This document shows, one piece after another, positions 1 to 7,660 of a stretch of DNA of 13,029 nt; position 1 is the first letter of the stretch, and each line of letters begins with the position of its first letter. Source of the stretch: Leishmania mexicana MHOM/GT/2001/U1103 (Eukaryota > Euglenozoa > Kinetoplastea > Trypanosomatida > Trypanosomatidae). Location: positions 1 to 13,029 of the forward strand of contig NW_003946371.1 of the NCBI RefSeq assembly GCF_000234665.1, written 5' to 3'. The position numbers and the translations under genes were made by a program. Under the pieces are notes generated by a model that did not search any database, had not been told where the DNA came from, and saw only the letters and a program-made list of their open reading frames with translations.

Positions 1-96
1 CAGCAGCAGCGGCGGCGGCCGTGCAGGCGTGAGAGGCCCATCACACCTGCATGAATGCCACACACAGCNCCANCAGGACACAACACCTGTAATACG

Positions 97-825
97 TCAG
101 CCCCTCATGCGCAGCCCATTCTGCCACGTAAGATACGCAGGCGGGGACACCACCTCTGCTGCGCCACAGGCTTGGGTTGTGGTGATCTGCACCGTCGCCG
201 ACGCGCCAACCCACACATTCACGAGCGGAAAGGTCGCGTAGGGAAGCGGCAGCTGCGTTGCGGGTTCCGGAAGGTGGTTTGTCACGAGGACACAGAAGAA
301 AGGGCGATCGTGGCGGGTCATCCAGTCATGAAGGTTTTCCAAATAGGAGAGACACGAGGCGGCGGCGGTATCGACGAGGACGTCTGGGTGCTGCCCAGAC
401 CGCTTGCCGCGGCGATCTGCCGCCACCGTCACCTCGAAACCGTCGTCGTCAACGAGCAACAGCGTCGGCACTGCTCGAGTCGTGTGAAATCCCATCATCT
501 CCCGCAGCACCGCCGTCCAGCCCTCCACATAGATGAACTCGATGCGGCCGAGGGCCGACACGGACAAGGAGCTCAGTGGAGTGAAGGGCTGCGGCGCCTT
601 GGCGTACAGCGTAGACTCCTGGCACAGCACTACTACGCTACCGCTGGTACGCTGGACGGTGTTGATGGCTGCCTGGAAGGCAAGAGACGTCTTCCCCACT
701 GCCCGGGCGCCGTGCAGCAGAAAGCCGTGGCCGTAAAGCGGCTGCGGGGGTCGGCTGCCTTCGGGAAAAAATATGCCTGGATCCAACGAGGGACGCGGAT
801 CACAGCCTCTGGACGGCGCCGCCAT
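97..825 (-). CDS. SWSAP1-like RecA-fold ATPase (putative recombination mediator)
   Basis: The product is 242 residues, starting at the ATG at 825 and ending at TGA 97-99. The open frame runs seven codons further upstream, but only to a GTG; 825 is the first ATG after the predicted splice acceptor. A Walker A motif (GARAVGKTS, residues 39-47) is followed by a Walker B strand (TLLLVDDD, about 121-128) and a later hydrophobic strand (FFCVLVTNH, about 176-184), the order of a minimal RecA/RAD51 core. Length and layout resemble human SWSAP1 (about 229 residues): Walker A near the N-terminus, a 'RIEFIYVEG' strand, a Leu-rich Walker B, an Ala-rich helix (about 152-165), then a 'VTN' strand. In animals SWSAP1 partners SWS1 in homologous recombination. 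The family call rests on remembered sequence pattern; another RAD51/RadA/KaiC-like ATPase is possible. That it is a P-loop ATPase is well supported. No frameshift or missing catalytic residue is seen. Confidence 0.8.
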   Translation of the reverse strand: MAAPSRGCDPRPSLDPGIFFPEGSRPPQPLYGHGFLLHGARAVGKTSLAFQAAINTVQRTSGSVVVLCQESTLYAKAPQPFTPLSSLSVSALGRIEFIYVEGWTAVLREMMGFHTTRAVPTLLLVDDDGFEVTVAADRRGKRSGQHPDVLVDTAAASCLSYLENLHDWMTRHDRPFFCVLVTNHLPEPATQLPLPYATFPLVNVWVGASATVQITTTQACGAAEVVSPPAYLTWQNGLRMRG

Positions 826-897
826 GTCGAGCCAGCAGCGGGCCACTACGCGTGGATCCGCGATACCCTCTGATTACTGGGCGAGTACCGAGACAGC

Positions 898-957
898 CTC
901 GCAGAGGTGGAGAAATGGGGTGGCGGAGAAGACAGAGGTGGTGGGAGGGAGAGACAG
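898..957 (-). promoter_or_regulatory. Predicted trans-splice acceptor and polypyrimidine tract for the SWSAP1-like gene
   Basis: Read on the minus strand, about 957 to 902 is almost uninterrupted pyrimidine-rich sequence with no AG. The first AG follows at 899/898. This is the expected layout for spliced-leader addition in kinetoplastids. It would give a 5' UTR of about 72 nt with no upstream ATG before the start at 825, which supports that start. The acceptor position is inferred from sequence only. Confidence 0.55.
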
Positions 958-1418
958 ATAGGCAGCCTCGTAGGGGGAAGGGGGGAGGCTGCACCGTATG
1001 AGCGCCTCCATTGGCGCCGCCCCGTCACTCAGCGGAGAGCAAAGACTGTCTCGGCAGCTACTGTTAAATTTCTACGACTGTGTCAAGGCCATTTGTGGAA
1101 TGGAGCACGTCGAGCGCAGAGGTTTACACACACACACCGCATATCCCACTGCCGCCATCCACGTGAGACGACACGCTGTGTCCCTGCAGCACCGCCTTGA
1201 ACGCTGTCATCGCCTCTCCTTTCGTCCGGGTTTCTTTGTGAAGCGCATCACGAGCCGTAGCTGCGAGTGAGAGACGCAAAATCCGCCCAGCTTTTCATGG
1301 GCTCCAGCGCCACCGCCTCCTGATGTGGATACGACAAGCGGGTCTCATTGGGTAGTGGGGCGGGCGTCGCGACTCCGTCATAGGGTCCCCGCGGTGATCT
1401 GCTGAACCAGTTCGACTG
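958..1418. other. Intergenic spacer without a supported gene
   Basis: This lies between the splice acceptor of the SWSAP1-like gene and the end of the decayed gene. It has no convincing coding frame on either strand. A G-rich patch at about 971-988 on the plus strand (runs of five and six G separated by AA) is C-rich in the transcribed sense. Short ACAC runs occur near 1128-1138. It probably holds the 3' UTR of the upstream transcript. Confidence 0.6.
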
Positions 1419-2207
1419 TCACCAGCTGCCGCCCTCGCTGCCGCATGAGCTCCCCCACTCGGCGTGACAGACGAAGACGACTGCAAAGGTAACCACCGCG
1501 GCGAGGTACACGGCAAGGTTTGGCAACTCCCGAAGATCCGCCTCAGTCGTGCGGAGGCTGTAGCGCACGCCTCCCTGGGCGTCCCCCGTCGGGCAGGGCT
1601 GGAAACCTGCGTAGCGTATCGTGAGCGGCAGTTCACGGAAGAAGTTCGTCGGCGACGCCGCCACGCGCTCACGACAAACGTCTCCGCGGCGAAGCGACGT
1701 GAGAACACGGAGGCGAGGGACGAGTGGGGAGCTGTCACGTTCAGCATGCCTCAAGCGTCTTCGACCTCACACAGCTTCGCCGCGACGGCGGACACCGCCA
1801 TGTACTGCTCCAGCGCCGCTATCACATTGCTCCCCTCGGTACTACCAACAGGCTACACTCTACACATCGATCATACGCCTCTTGATAGGCTGAGGCGAGA
1901 GTAAGTACGTGATGCCCTCCTCGGCAGTGTGTGCTGGCAGAGTGCAGATGTGGCGCACGATGACATCAACGCGGTGTTCAACGGATTCCTGACCAGAAGG
2001 CGCTGCACTGCTGGCCCAGGAAGCGATGTCTGTGAACCCGCTCTTGTCCACGTCCTGCGGCGCGCGTGAGGTCGCCGTCTGCGGCGCACGTGAGGTCGCC
2101 GTCTGCGGCGCGCGTGAGGTCGTCGTCTGCGGCGATGGATCGAACAGAAGCAGCCGCTTTGTAAGGACATCTGCGTGAGTGAAGGGGGCTGGAGCAGGGA
2201 AGAGTAC
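1419..2207 (-). pseudogene. Decayed coding sequence with C-terminal membrane segment, family unknown
   Basis: Three adjoining minus-strand blocks look coding by G/C-biased third positions and normal amino-acid composition. Block 1 (about 2207-1872) begins after an in-frame TGA at 2210-2208, has an 8-residue repeat (about three copies of APQTATSR), then ordinary sequence such as SVEHRVDVIVRHICTLPAH. Block 2 (about 1843-1680) is in another frame, contains VIAALEQYMAVSAVAAKL, and is interrupted by TGA at 1753-1751. Block 3 (about 1675-1419) returns to the frame of block 1 and ends in a predicted membrane helix (LAVYLAAVVTFAVVFV) and a short Gly/Ser tail before TGA at 1421-1419. The two frame changes, near 1845-1870 and 1665-1680, compensate each other. 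Real decay is likeliest given shifts plus a stop, but poor sequence quality is possible because the window contains uncalled bases elsewhere. I cannot name the family. The 5' end is uncertain and may lie further upstream. Confidence 0.55.
2047..2138. repeat. 24-bp tandem repeat, about 3.5 copies
   Basis: The string TGAG recurs at 2067-2070, 2091-2094 and 2115-2118, each inside a near-identical 24-bp unit of the form GTCGCCGTCTGCGGCGCACG plus TGAG. Differences between units are single substitutions. A fourth, partial unit runs into 2119-2138. Because 24 is a multiple of three the array keeps the reading frame, and on the minus strand in the frame of the decayed gene it encodes an 8-residue Ala-Pro-Gln-Thr-Ala-Thr-Ser-Arg repeat. 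This suggests the array arose inside a gene. Confidence 0.9.
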
Positions 2208-2210
2208 TCA

Positions 2211-2928
2211 CAGCTCTTTGACTCGGACACGCGAGCGCTGGCCGGCAGTCGCCTGCTGGAGTGCCCTTAACGATTAGCGCAGCATCATTTGGTGACTGTT
2301 GAGGAGAGCGACGAGAGGTGGTGCACGGTAACGTAGCTGCTGGGCACCCCTCGGTCACACAAATACGAACTAGAAGAGACGCACAGAGACTGTGATGGTT
2401 GGGTGTGTTGCCCGGGGTGTGGGAGGCCGCATAGTCCACGATGCCGCCAGCACAAGAGCACCACGCATGCGCACAGAACGCGCGCCTGATTTAACTGGTC
2501 TGTAAAGAGGGTCATGCGCACGCCGACGGGGCACCCGAGGAGCGAGAGGTCAGGAACGCATGGCAAGTGATCGAAGAAAATACAAGCAAAAAAAGGTAGG
2601 TCCACCACAGCCATTGAAAATGGTGCGCATGCGGGTATTTGTGTGCGACGTCCACGTGACGAAGGCAGGAGTCACGAATATCGGCGCCCCCCCTCTGCCC
2701 ACACGCGTACTCAACACCCCATGTCTGCCTTCATTCATGATGGCACGTCACTCGTCGTCGTCGTCGTCGTCGCACACCGAAGTGACGGTCAGCGCGCGCC
2801 CTTTTGTTGCTGGATGACGCATTGTGTGAGCAGTCGCCCCCCCCCCAAACACCACCACCACCGCCTCCCCGTTCGCTTTTCCATTACAGACACGCACACG
2901 TATACAGAGGCCATCTCACCGGGCCCCC
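2211..2928. other. Intergenic spacer with simple repeats
   Basis: No gene is supported here; overlapping open frames lack coding character. On the minus strand a T-rich pyrimidine stretch around 2570-2600 is a candidate splice-acceptor tract for the decayed gene downstream. Simple repeats are (TCG)7 at 2752-2772, a run of ten C at 2837-2846, and a short CAC/ACC trinucleotide stretch at about 2850-2863. The part nearest 2928 is probably the 3' UTR of the sulfotransferase-like gene. Confidence 0.6.
2752..2772. repeat. (TCG)7 trinucleotide microsatellite
   Basis: Seven perfect TCG units sit in the spacer between the sulfotransferase-like gene and the decayed gene. No coding frame around them is credible. 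Confidence 0.95.
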
Positions 2929-4083
2929 TCACTCCTCCGTTGTGCGCGTTACAGAGCCGCCACGCTTCTGCCACGCGGTCTCGAGCCTTTCGGCCTCTGT
3001 TTTCGAGCAACCACCTCCGGGCGTCGTCCTCGCACATGCGGCACTGTCAGCGCCGAATGCGACTTTGTAGTCCGTGTACAGGTCCTTCACAAACCCCACA
3101 ATGCCCCTGCAACGCGGCAGCACCGTCATCAGGACGCACAGAGTGCAGATGCCGCCCACCGCGTACTGCAATGTGTGTGCCCGATCGATCCGCTCCTGCA
3201 GGTTCCCGAGGACACGAAGGCCATCCTCGTACTCAGGGAAGGGGATGGAGGGAACGGGCTTGTCGAGGAAGGCGCAGAGCGGCTCCCACCCGTCGCCGTA
3301 GCGGTACACAAGCAGCGCACTGGGCGGAATCGACACCCTCACACTCTCCTCGTACAACTGCAGCGCGACAGCGCGCGGATGCTGCAGTTCGCCATCCTTC
3401 GCGTTTCTCTCGCTCTTTGCGTGCTTTGCCTTTGCCGTGCCGCGAGTATCCTCGCTAGGGCCACTCGCAGATGTGGCGGAGGACGCCTTGCTGCCACGAA
3501 TACCTCGCTTCAACTCGGCCGCCTCCGCAGCGAAGGAGCGGCGCAGGTCACCGGAGGAGGATGCCATGTGGCTCTGAGAGCGACCCGTCATCAGAGACGA
3601 CCTAGGACCAGCTGAGGCCGCCGCCAGCGCTCCTGATGCATCGCCACCAACGGCCATCTTGGCGATCATGTTCCGAAAGGCCTGCGTAATTCGATTCTTT
3701 GAGGCGCGCTTCGTCGAGATCTGCAGGCGCTCCAGATACGCATCGTACTCCTCTGCCCACTTATCTTTCTCCGTCTCCTCGACCAGGATGACCTTGGTGT
3801 AGCCCGGCGCCTGGCGCAGCAGCACGTCGTACACCATGGCACCCGGTGGGCCGACGACGGCGTCGTAGTCCGCCAGCACCTTGGCAGGCAACGCATTCGT
3901 TTTGCCATCCAGCAGCTGGGACCACTCGATAGGGTGGGTGCTGGCGGGGCCCTGCTGGTACGTGGAGCGAAGGGTGTATGGGGTGTAGCCCAACTTCCGC
4001 AGCGCTGGCGTAAGCGCGCCGCCGTCGGGCAGCATCGTCAGACACAGAACCCGAAGCTGCAGAAGAGAAGTACAACGGAGCAT
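2929..4083 (-). CDS. Sulfotransferase_4-fold protein with degenerate active site and C-terminal membrane anchor
   Basis: The product is 384 residues from the ATG at 4083. The frame is open 44 codons further upstream, but only to a TTG, and a predicted splice acceptor at 4206-4207 leaves 4083 as the first ATG. The C-terminal part of the Sulfotransferase_4 family (PF17784) is clear: SIPPSALLVY (251-260), GWEPLCAFL (265-273), then PVPSIPFP (276-283). Upstream, ALRKLGYTPY (27-36), WSQLLDGK (54-61) and YDAVVGPP (73-80) follow the family order. The PAPS-binding P-loop expected near 17-26 (usually G-R-T-G-T) reads LPDGG without the Arg, and the usual R-D-P-E after the VIL strand reads EET (about 102-104). 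Catalysis is therefore doubtful. A low-complexity Ser/Ala/Lys insert spans about 145-230. A membrane helix is likely at about 307-323, followed by a charged ~60-residue tail. I infer a membrane-anchored pseudoenzyme; site and partner are unknown. Confidence 0.85.
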   Translation of the reverse strand: MLRCTSLLQLRVLCLTMLPDGGALTPALRKLGYTPYTLRSTYQQGPASTHPIEWSQLLDGKTNALPAKVLADYDAVVGPPGAMVYDVLLRQAPGYTKVILVEETEKDKWAEEYDAYLERLQISTKRASKNRITQAFRNMIAKMAVGGDASGALAAASAGPRSSLMTGRSQSHMASSSGDLRRSFAAEAAELKRGIRGSKASSATSASGPSEDTRGTAKAKHAKSERNAKDGELQHPRAVALQLYEESVRVSIPPSALLVYRYGDGWEPLCAFLDKPVPSIPFPEYEDGLRVLGNLQERIDRAHTLQYAVGGICTLCVLMTVLPRCRGIVGFVKDLYTDYKVAFGADSAACARTTPGGGCSKTEAERLETAWQKRGGSVTRTTEE

Positions 4084-4205
4084 TTTTGCCGTGGCACCCC
4101 CGCAGAGGGGCGGAGATCGGGCGGAGAAGGACTTCTGTGACTGTCTGTACAACGGAGCCGCGTGGTCTTCTGTGTGAGGCGCACTCCCTCCCCAAAAGGC
4201 GCCAC

Positions 4206-4340
4206 CTACGCACAATGGCAGTCACCCGTGCGGCATAGACGTACCGGAGTGGGGCGAAGGCGGGGACGAGGGCACGAGCATGTGCACCACACAAGACAGA
4301 AGCAGAGAGGAATGGAGAGATCAGAGAAGAACATCAGCAG
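4206..4340 (-). promoter_or_regulatory. Predicted trans-splice acceptor and polypyrimidine tract for the sulfotransferase-like gene
   Basis: On the minus strand, about 4335-4285 is strongly pyrimidine-rich. Scanning downstream, the first AG is at 4207/4206. The resulting 5' UTR (4205-4084) is about 122 nt and contains no ATG, so translation would start at 4083. An 11-bp direct repeat (CTCCGTTGTAC on the minus strand) occurs in this leader near 4148-4158 and again just inside the gene near 4071-4081; it may be chance. The acceptor is inferred, not shown. Confidence 0.5.
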
Positions 4341-4979
4341 CAGTGACCCCCCACGAGCCCTGGGAACAGCAAAACGCAGAGAGGTGGGCGAAGGTCAGTT
4401 GGCGCGTGTGTACCCCTCAGGGCTTCGTTTTTCGGGGAGGCGGAGGTTGCGGTGCATGGAGTCTGGTAGTCGCCGTAAACGAGAAGCACGGCGCCACACA
4501 CAAGCACAGAAAACGTACGCCACGGGGAAGAGAGAGAATGTCGCACTCTAGTGCGGGGGTGTCTGCTTTACATCAGAAGAACAGACTAAGCAACCGAGTA
4601 GAATGACGTGTGGGGTATACGCGTGTCTGTCCGCGCAAAACGTGTGCCAGCGGACAAGGTGTTACAAGGCACAAGATGGCGACCTCGCCGCTGAGCGCGC
4701 AAACTCGCGGGCACGCACATGAGTTCAGCTGAGCAGAGTCAGGGGAGGAGGCGCAGCAGATGGGGTGCGGCTACTGAGCATTCGATAGATTCGAAAACGC
4801 ATACAGATAAGGGCAAAAGGCAGCAGACGTACGCTGGCACGAAAGCGAGAAAGAGAGAGGCGCATTACGTCATGCTCCCTCGCAGCGCGCGTGCGCGGAC
4901 GGTGTGGCCATGCCAAGGGAGCAGCGGCAGCAGCGATGTGCACGCAGAGATGCACATGTTCAACAAGCGCCGTAGTAGG
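4341..4979. other. Intergenic spacer without a supported gene
   Basis: This separates the cyclic-nucleotide-binding gene from the leader of the sulfotransferase-like gene. It is purine-rich on the plus strand with scattered GAGAG and AGCAG runs. I see no gene, RNA gene or long repeat. Most of it is probably 3' UTR of the upstream transcript. Confidence 0.6.
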
Positions 4980-7435
4980 TCAGCCTTCCGCCGCTGACAC
5001 CACCATGACCCTTTTATATCGCTGCTCGGACCACATCAACCGCAGATACGGCATCGCTGGACGGAAGAGGCCGGCAAAGGACTTGGCAGGAACGCACAGC
5101 ATGCGAGCGCGGCACACACACACGTACGCTACATTGGAGGGGCGTCCCCCCATCACCTCCCACCCGCCGACGATGTCGCCCACCGTAAACGACGCCACCG
5201 ACGTTTCCTCATCGCTGTCTTGTTCTTTCCCTCCACTGTCCGCTGCACGGCCTCTGACATAGGCGCCGATTCGGCCATCGAGGATGAGCGACACGCACTT
5301 GCAGTCAGCCCCACGAACGCCGATGAGGTCGCCGCCGACAGCCTCGCGCTCCGTCGTGCAGTTGAGCAGAGAATGCCAGTAGTGTTCAGGAAAGCACCCG
5401 GCGAATGGGAAGACGCAGAAAACACTGCAGAAGTCGTGGAGGGCCACACAGTACGGTCGCTGCAAGAACTCCTTGAACGCGCGCCGACCGAGCTCAAACA
5501 CCTCGCACCCATCGGGGCTGGAGACGACGGCGTGAGTGCGCAGGGGGGTCGTCGCGGAGCAGAAACGCAGCGGAGGGAGAAGCGCCTCTTCGCCGAGCGT
5601 GCTGCCGCGAGAGACGCTGTAGATGGCCTCGCCTGTGTCGCTGTTCACGACGGTTATCTCACCGGAGAAGATGGCGTAGAGACACCCTGGAGAGTTGGGA
5701 GACCCCGCCGCGGCAGAAGAGCCTGCTGTGTTCGCTGCAGCGTTCCCGTCATCACTTGGAGGCAGTCCTCCACCCTCACGCATCATAACGTTGCCACCTG
5801 CAGCGTACTCCACGTGGAACAGAACCGTCCCAACTACGTATCGCTGGCGCGGGGCGAAGGCGGCCATGGAAAGGCCGCGCTCTCGCCCGTCCGCGCGCCA
5901 ATACGTCTGACGGGAGAACATCTCGAGGAAGAAGGCCGTCGCATCGGCGCCTTTCACAAATACATCCTGCGAGACGTCGTCGGAGAGCCGCCTCGACAGC
6001 GGAGACGCAGCAACGCTGGGTCCTCCCGGCAACACCAGCGAATCCTCGTCGCTGTCGCGCTGTTGGTGTCGGAGATGTCCAGCACGAGACACTCCTCCAC
6101 GAGAGAGCGCAGGCCACCCGGCATCTGCGCCTGCCGCCGCCACAGTTCCAACTCTCGCACGCTGCGACTGCGCTCCCGCATGTGCTGCAGATCGTGCCCT
6201 GAAAGCACGGCGAGCAGATCTTCAATAGGGATGCGGATCGCCTGCACCGGCTGCTGCACTGCGTACGTGCAGCAGGAAGGCATCGCTGTCAGCCTCTTTG
6301 AGTCAGTGGTGTCGTCCTCCTCGTCTGTTGCTCGGTGCAGGAGGAGAAGCTCGGCATCGCCGACGCAGTCGCCTGCGCCGAGAGCGGTGGACTGCACGCG
6401 TGTCACGCCCGCGTGGCCACCACCGCCCCGCTGGACATGCATGAGGGCCACGGAGCCGGAAATCAAAAGAAAGAGATCGGCCGGCACCTCACCCCTCTGC
6501 AGCAAGCGCGCCGATGTGTCCCATGTCACCATCTCTGCCCTCTCGCAGAGGTGACGTATCTGTGCACGAGACAGATGCTGAAAGAGCGGCGACTGGGAAA
6601 GGTACGTCATGAGCTGGCGGTGTGCGTCATCGTGGAAGGTGCGCATCAGCATCTGATAGAGCATGCGATTCAGCCGCCACATGACAGTGGGCAAAGATGC
6701 ATCAGGATGGCCCGCGGCGCACACCGCGGCGCCCTCATCTCCTGGGCTCAAGGCGTAGAGCAGGCCCTCACTCCCAAAGTAGTCCCCGACAGCCCATTCC
6801 TGTCGCCTGTTCTTCTCTTGTGCAATCTGTGCAGCGCAATCGCCGACATCCGCGACAGCTTTGCCCTTCACCACGACATGGAAAGCGCAACTGTCCCCTG
6901 GCGACACGACAACCTCTCCAGGCTGTGTCTCCTGCCTCTCAAAGACCTCCACTACTTCCTGTAGCATCAACGCATCGTTGCGGCAGACGGCAAAGAGTGG
7001 ATGGGCGCAAAGCACTCGACGAAGCACCAGCCACTCGTCCGACCTCTCAGGGGGCGGCTGTCGCCACCGCCACATAGCAGCGGTGAGAGCACGCGAGAGA
7101 ATCTCGCCTGATACGCCGCCTCGTCGGCACCAGACTCGGACGTGCAACGACGACCATGTGTCACTCGCAAGTTCATCAGATCCATCGCCATGCTCGAGGC
7201 GCCCCTCAGCAGCGACTTTGTCTGTGCAGCTCAGGGCTAACAGCATAGAAGCTGCAGTGGCCGCCTCGCCCTCCGAGCTGCCGGGCAGAGTGAAGGGGCG
7301 CGCAGGAGGACCAGAGAAGGTGCTCCATGTGAGAGCAACACCACTGCTCTCGCCTCCCTGAGGGATGGGCTCGGCCCCCTCTTCCACTGCCCTCGCCACC
7401 GAGGAGGTCGGATTCTTACAGCAGCTGGCGCCCAT
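4980..7435 (-). CDS. Acylated protein with four tandem cyclic-nucleotide-binding-like domains; frame broken near 6050-6064
   Basis: The ATG at 7435 gives MGASCCKN, a textbook N-myristoylation motif with adjacent cysteines for palmitoylation. The open frame extends upstream only to a TTG. About 458 residues are read to a break near 6050-6064; an overlapping frame then continues about 359 codons to the stop at 4980-4982, so the intended product is about 815 residues. Four cNBD-like beta-roll modules are seen. Module 1 (about 6994-6650) contains VGDYFGSEGLL, and module 2 (6586-6206) contains AGDCVGDAELLLL. Module 3 (5861-5460) has LGEEALL followed by PLRTHAVV, and module 4 (5396-5058) has VGDIVGGWEVMGGR. 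Only module 3 keeps a phosphate-binding cassette close to consensus (G-E-x-A-L-L then R). Module 3 also carries a Gly/Ala/Ser insert. No kinase, cyclase or transmembrane segment is visible. It resembles kinetoplastid cAMP-response proteins with tandem cNBDs such as CARP1, but I could not test orthology. A membrane-attached, possibly flagellar, nucleotide sensor is inference. Confidence 0.8.
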
Positions 7436-7444
7436 CCCACCGTT

Positions 7445-7520
7445 CTGGAGAGCAGAGGAGGGTGTTGCGCCGTGGTCCAGACGTGGCAAATCGTAGCACC
7501 GTCGAAAAGGGAGAGAGACA
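7445..7520 (-). promoter_or_regulatory. Candidate proximal splice acceptor for the cyclic-nucleotide-binding gene
   Basis: On the minus strand a pyrimidine tract at about 7518-7503 and a second at about 7465-7447 are followed by the first AG at 7446/7445. That would leave a 9-nt leader before the ATG at 7435. This is short but supports the MGASCC start, since no other ATG intervenes. The upstream acceptor at 7643/7642 is an alternative. Confidence 0.4.
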
Positions 7521-7582
7521 CGTACGCGTCACACGCGCAGTCTCACGAAGCCGGCCGCGTGCGCACCCACGAGGATAGTAGA

Positions 7583-7660
7583 CTAGAAGATGAGGCGAAG
7601 CCACGAGGCGGCAGGAGTAGTGGTGGTGGTGCCCATCACACCTGAGAAGAGAGAAGCGCC
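7583..7660 (-). promoter_or_regulatory. Candidate distal splice acceptor and short upstream ORF
   Basis: On the minus strand the tract CGCTTCTCTCTTCTC ends in AG at 7643/7642, a strong acceptor-like sequence. A transcript starting at 7641 would have a leader of about 206 nt. Its first ATG, at 7636-7634, opens a 17-codon upstream ORF (MGTTTTTPAASWLRLIF) closed by TAG at about 7585-7583. The uORF is in the frame of the main gene but separated from it by this stop. If used, it could reduce translation of the main protein. Confidence 0.35.

Noticed and set aside
55..873. Plus-strand open frame of 272 codons
   Set aside because: It is antisense to the P-loop ATPase gene, and its translation lacks motifs and contains uncalled bases.
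4084..4215. 44-residue N-terminal extension of the sulfotransferase-like protein
   Set aside because: It would start at TTG, lies upstream of the predicted splice acceptor in part, and the extra residues precede the first strand of the fold without family resemblance.
5220..6554. Plus-strand open frame of 444 codons
   Set aside because: It lies antisense to the cyclic-nucleotide-binding gene, whose domain motifs are on the minus strand. It is a shadow frame.
6336..6964. Plus-strand open frame of about 209 codons
   Set aside because: It is antisense to cNBD modules 1 and 2; shadow frame only.
7436..7489. Longer N-terminus for the cNBD gene starting at 7489
   Set aside because: The codon at 7489 is TTG. 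No ATG exists before 7435, and the ATG at 7435 gives a perfect acylation motif.
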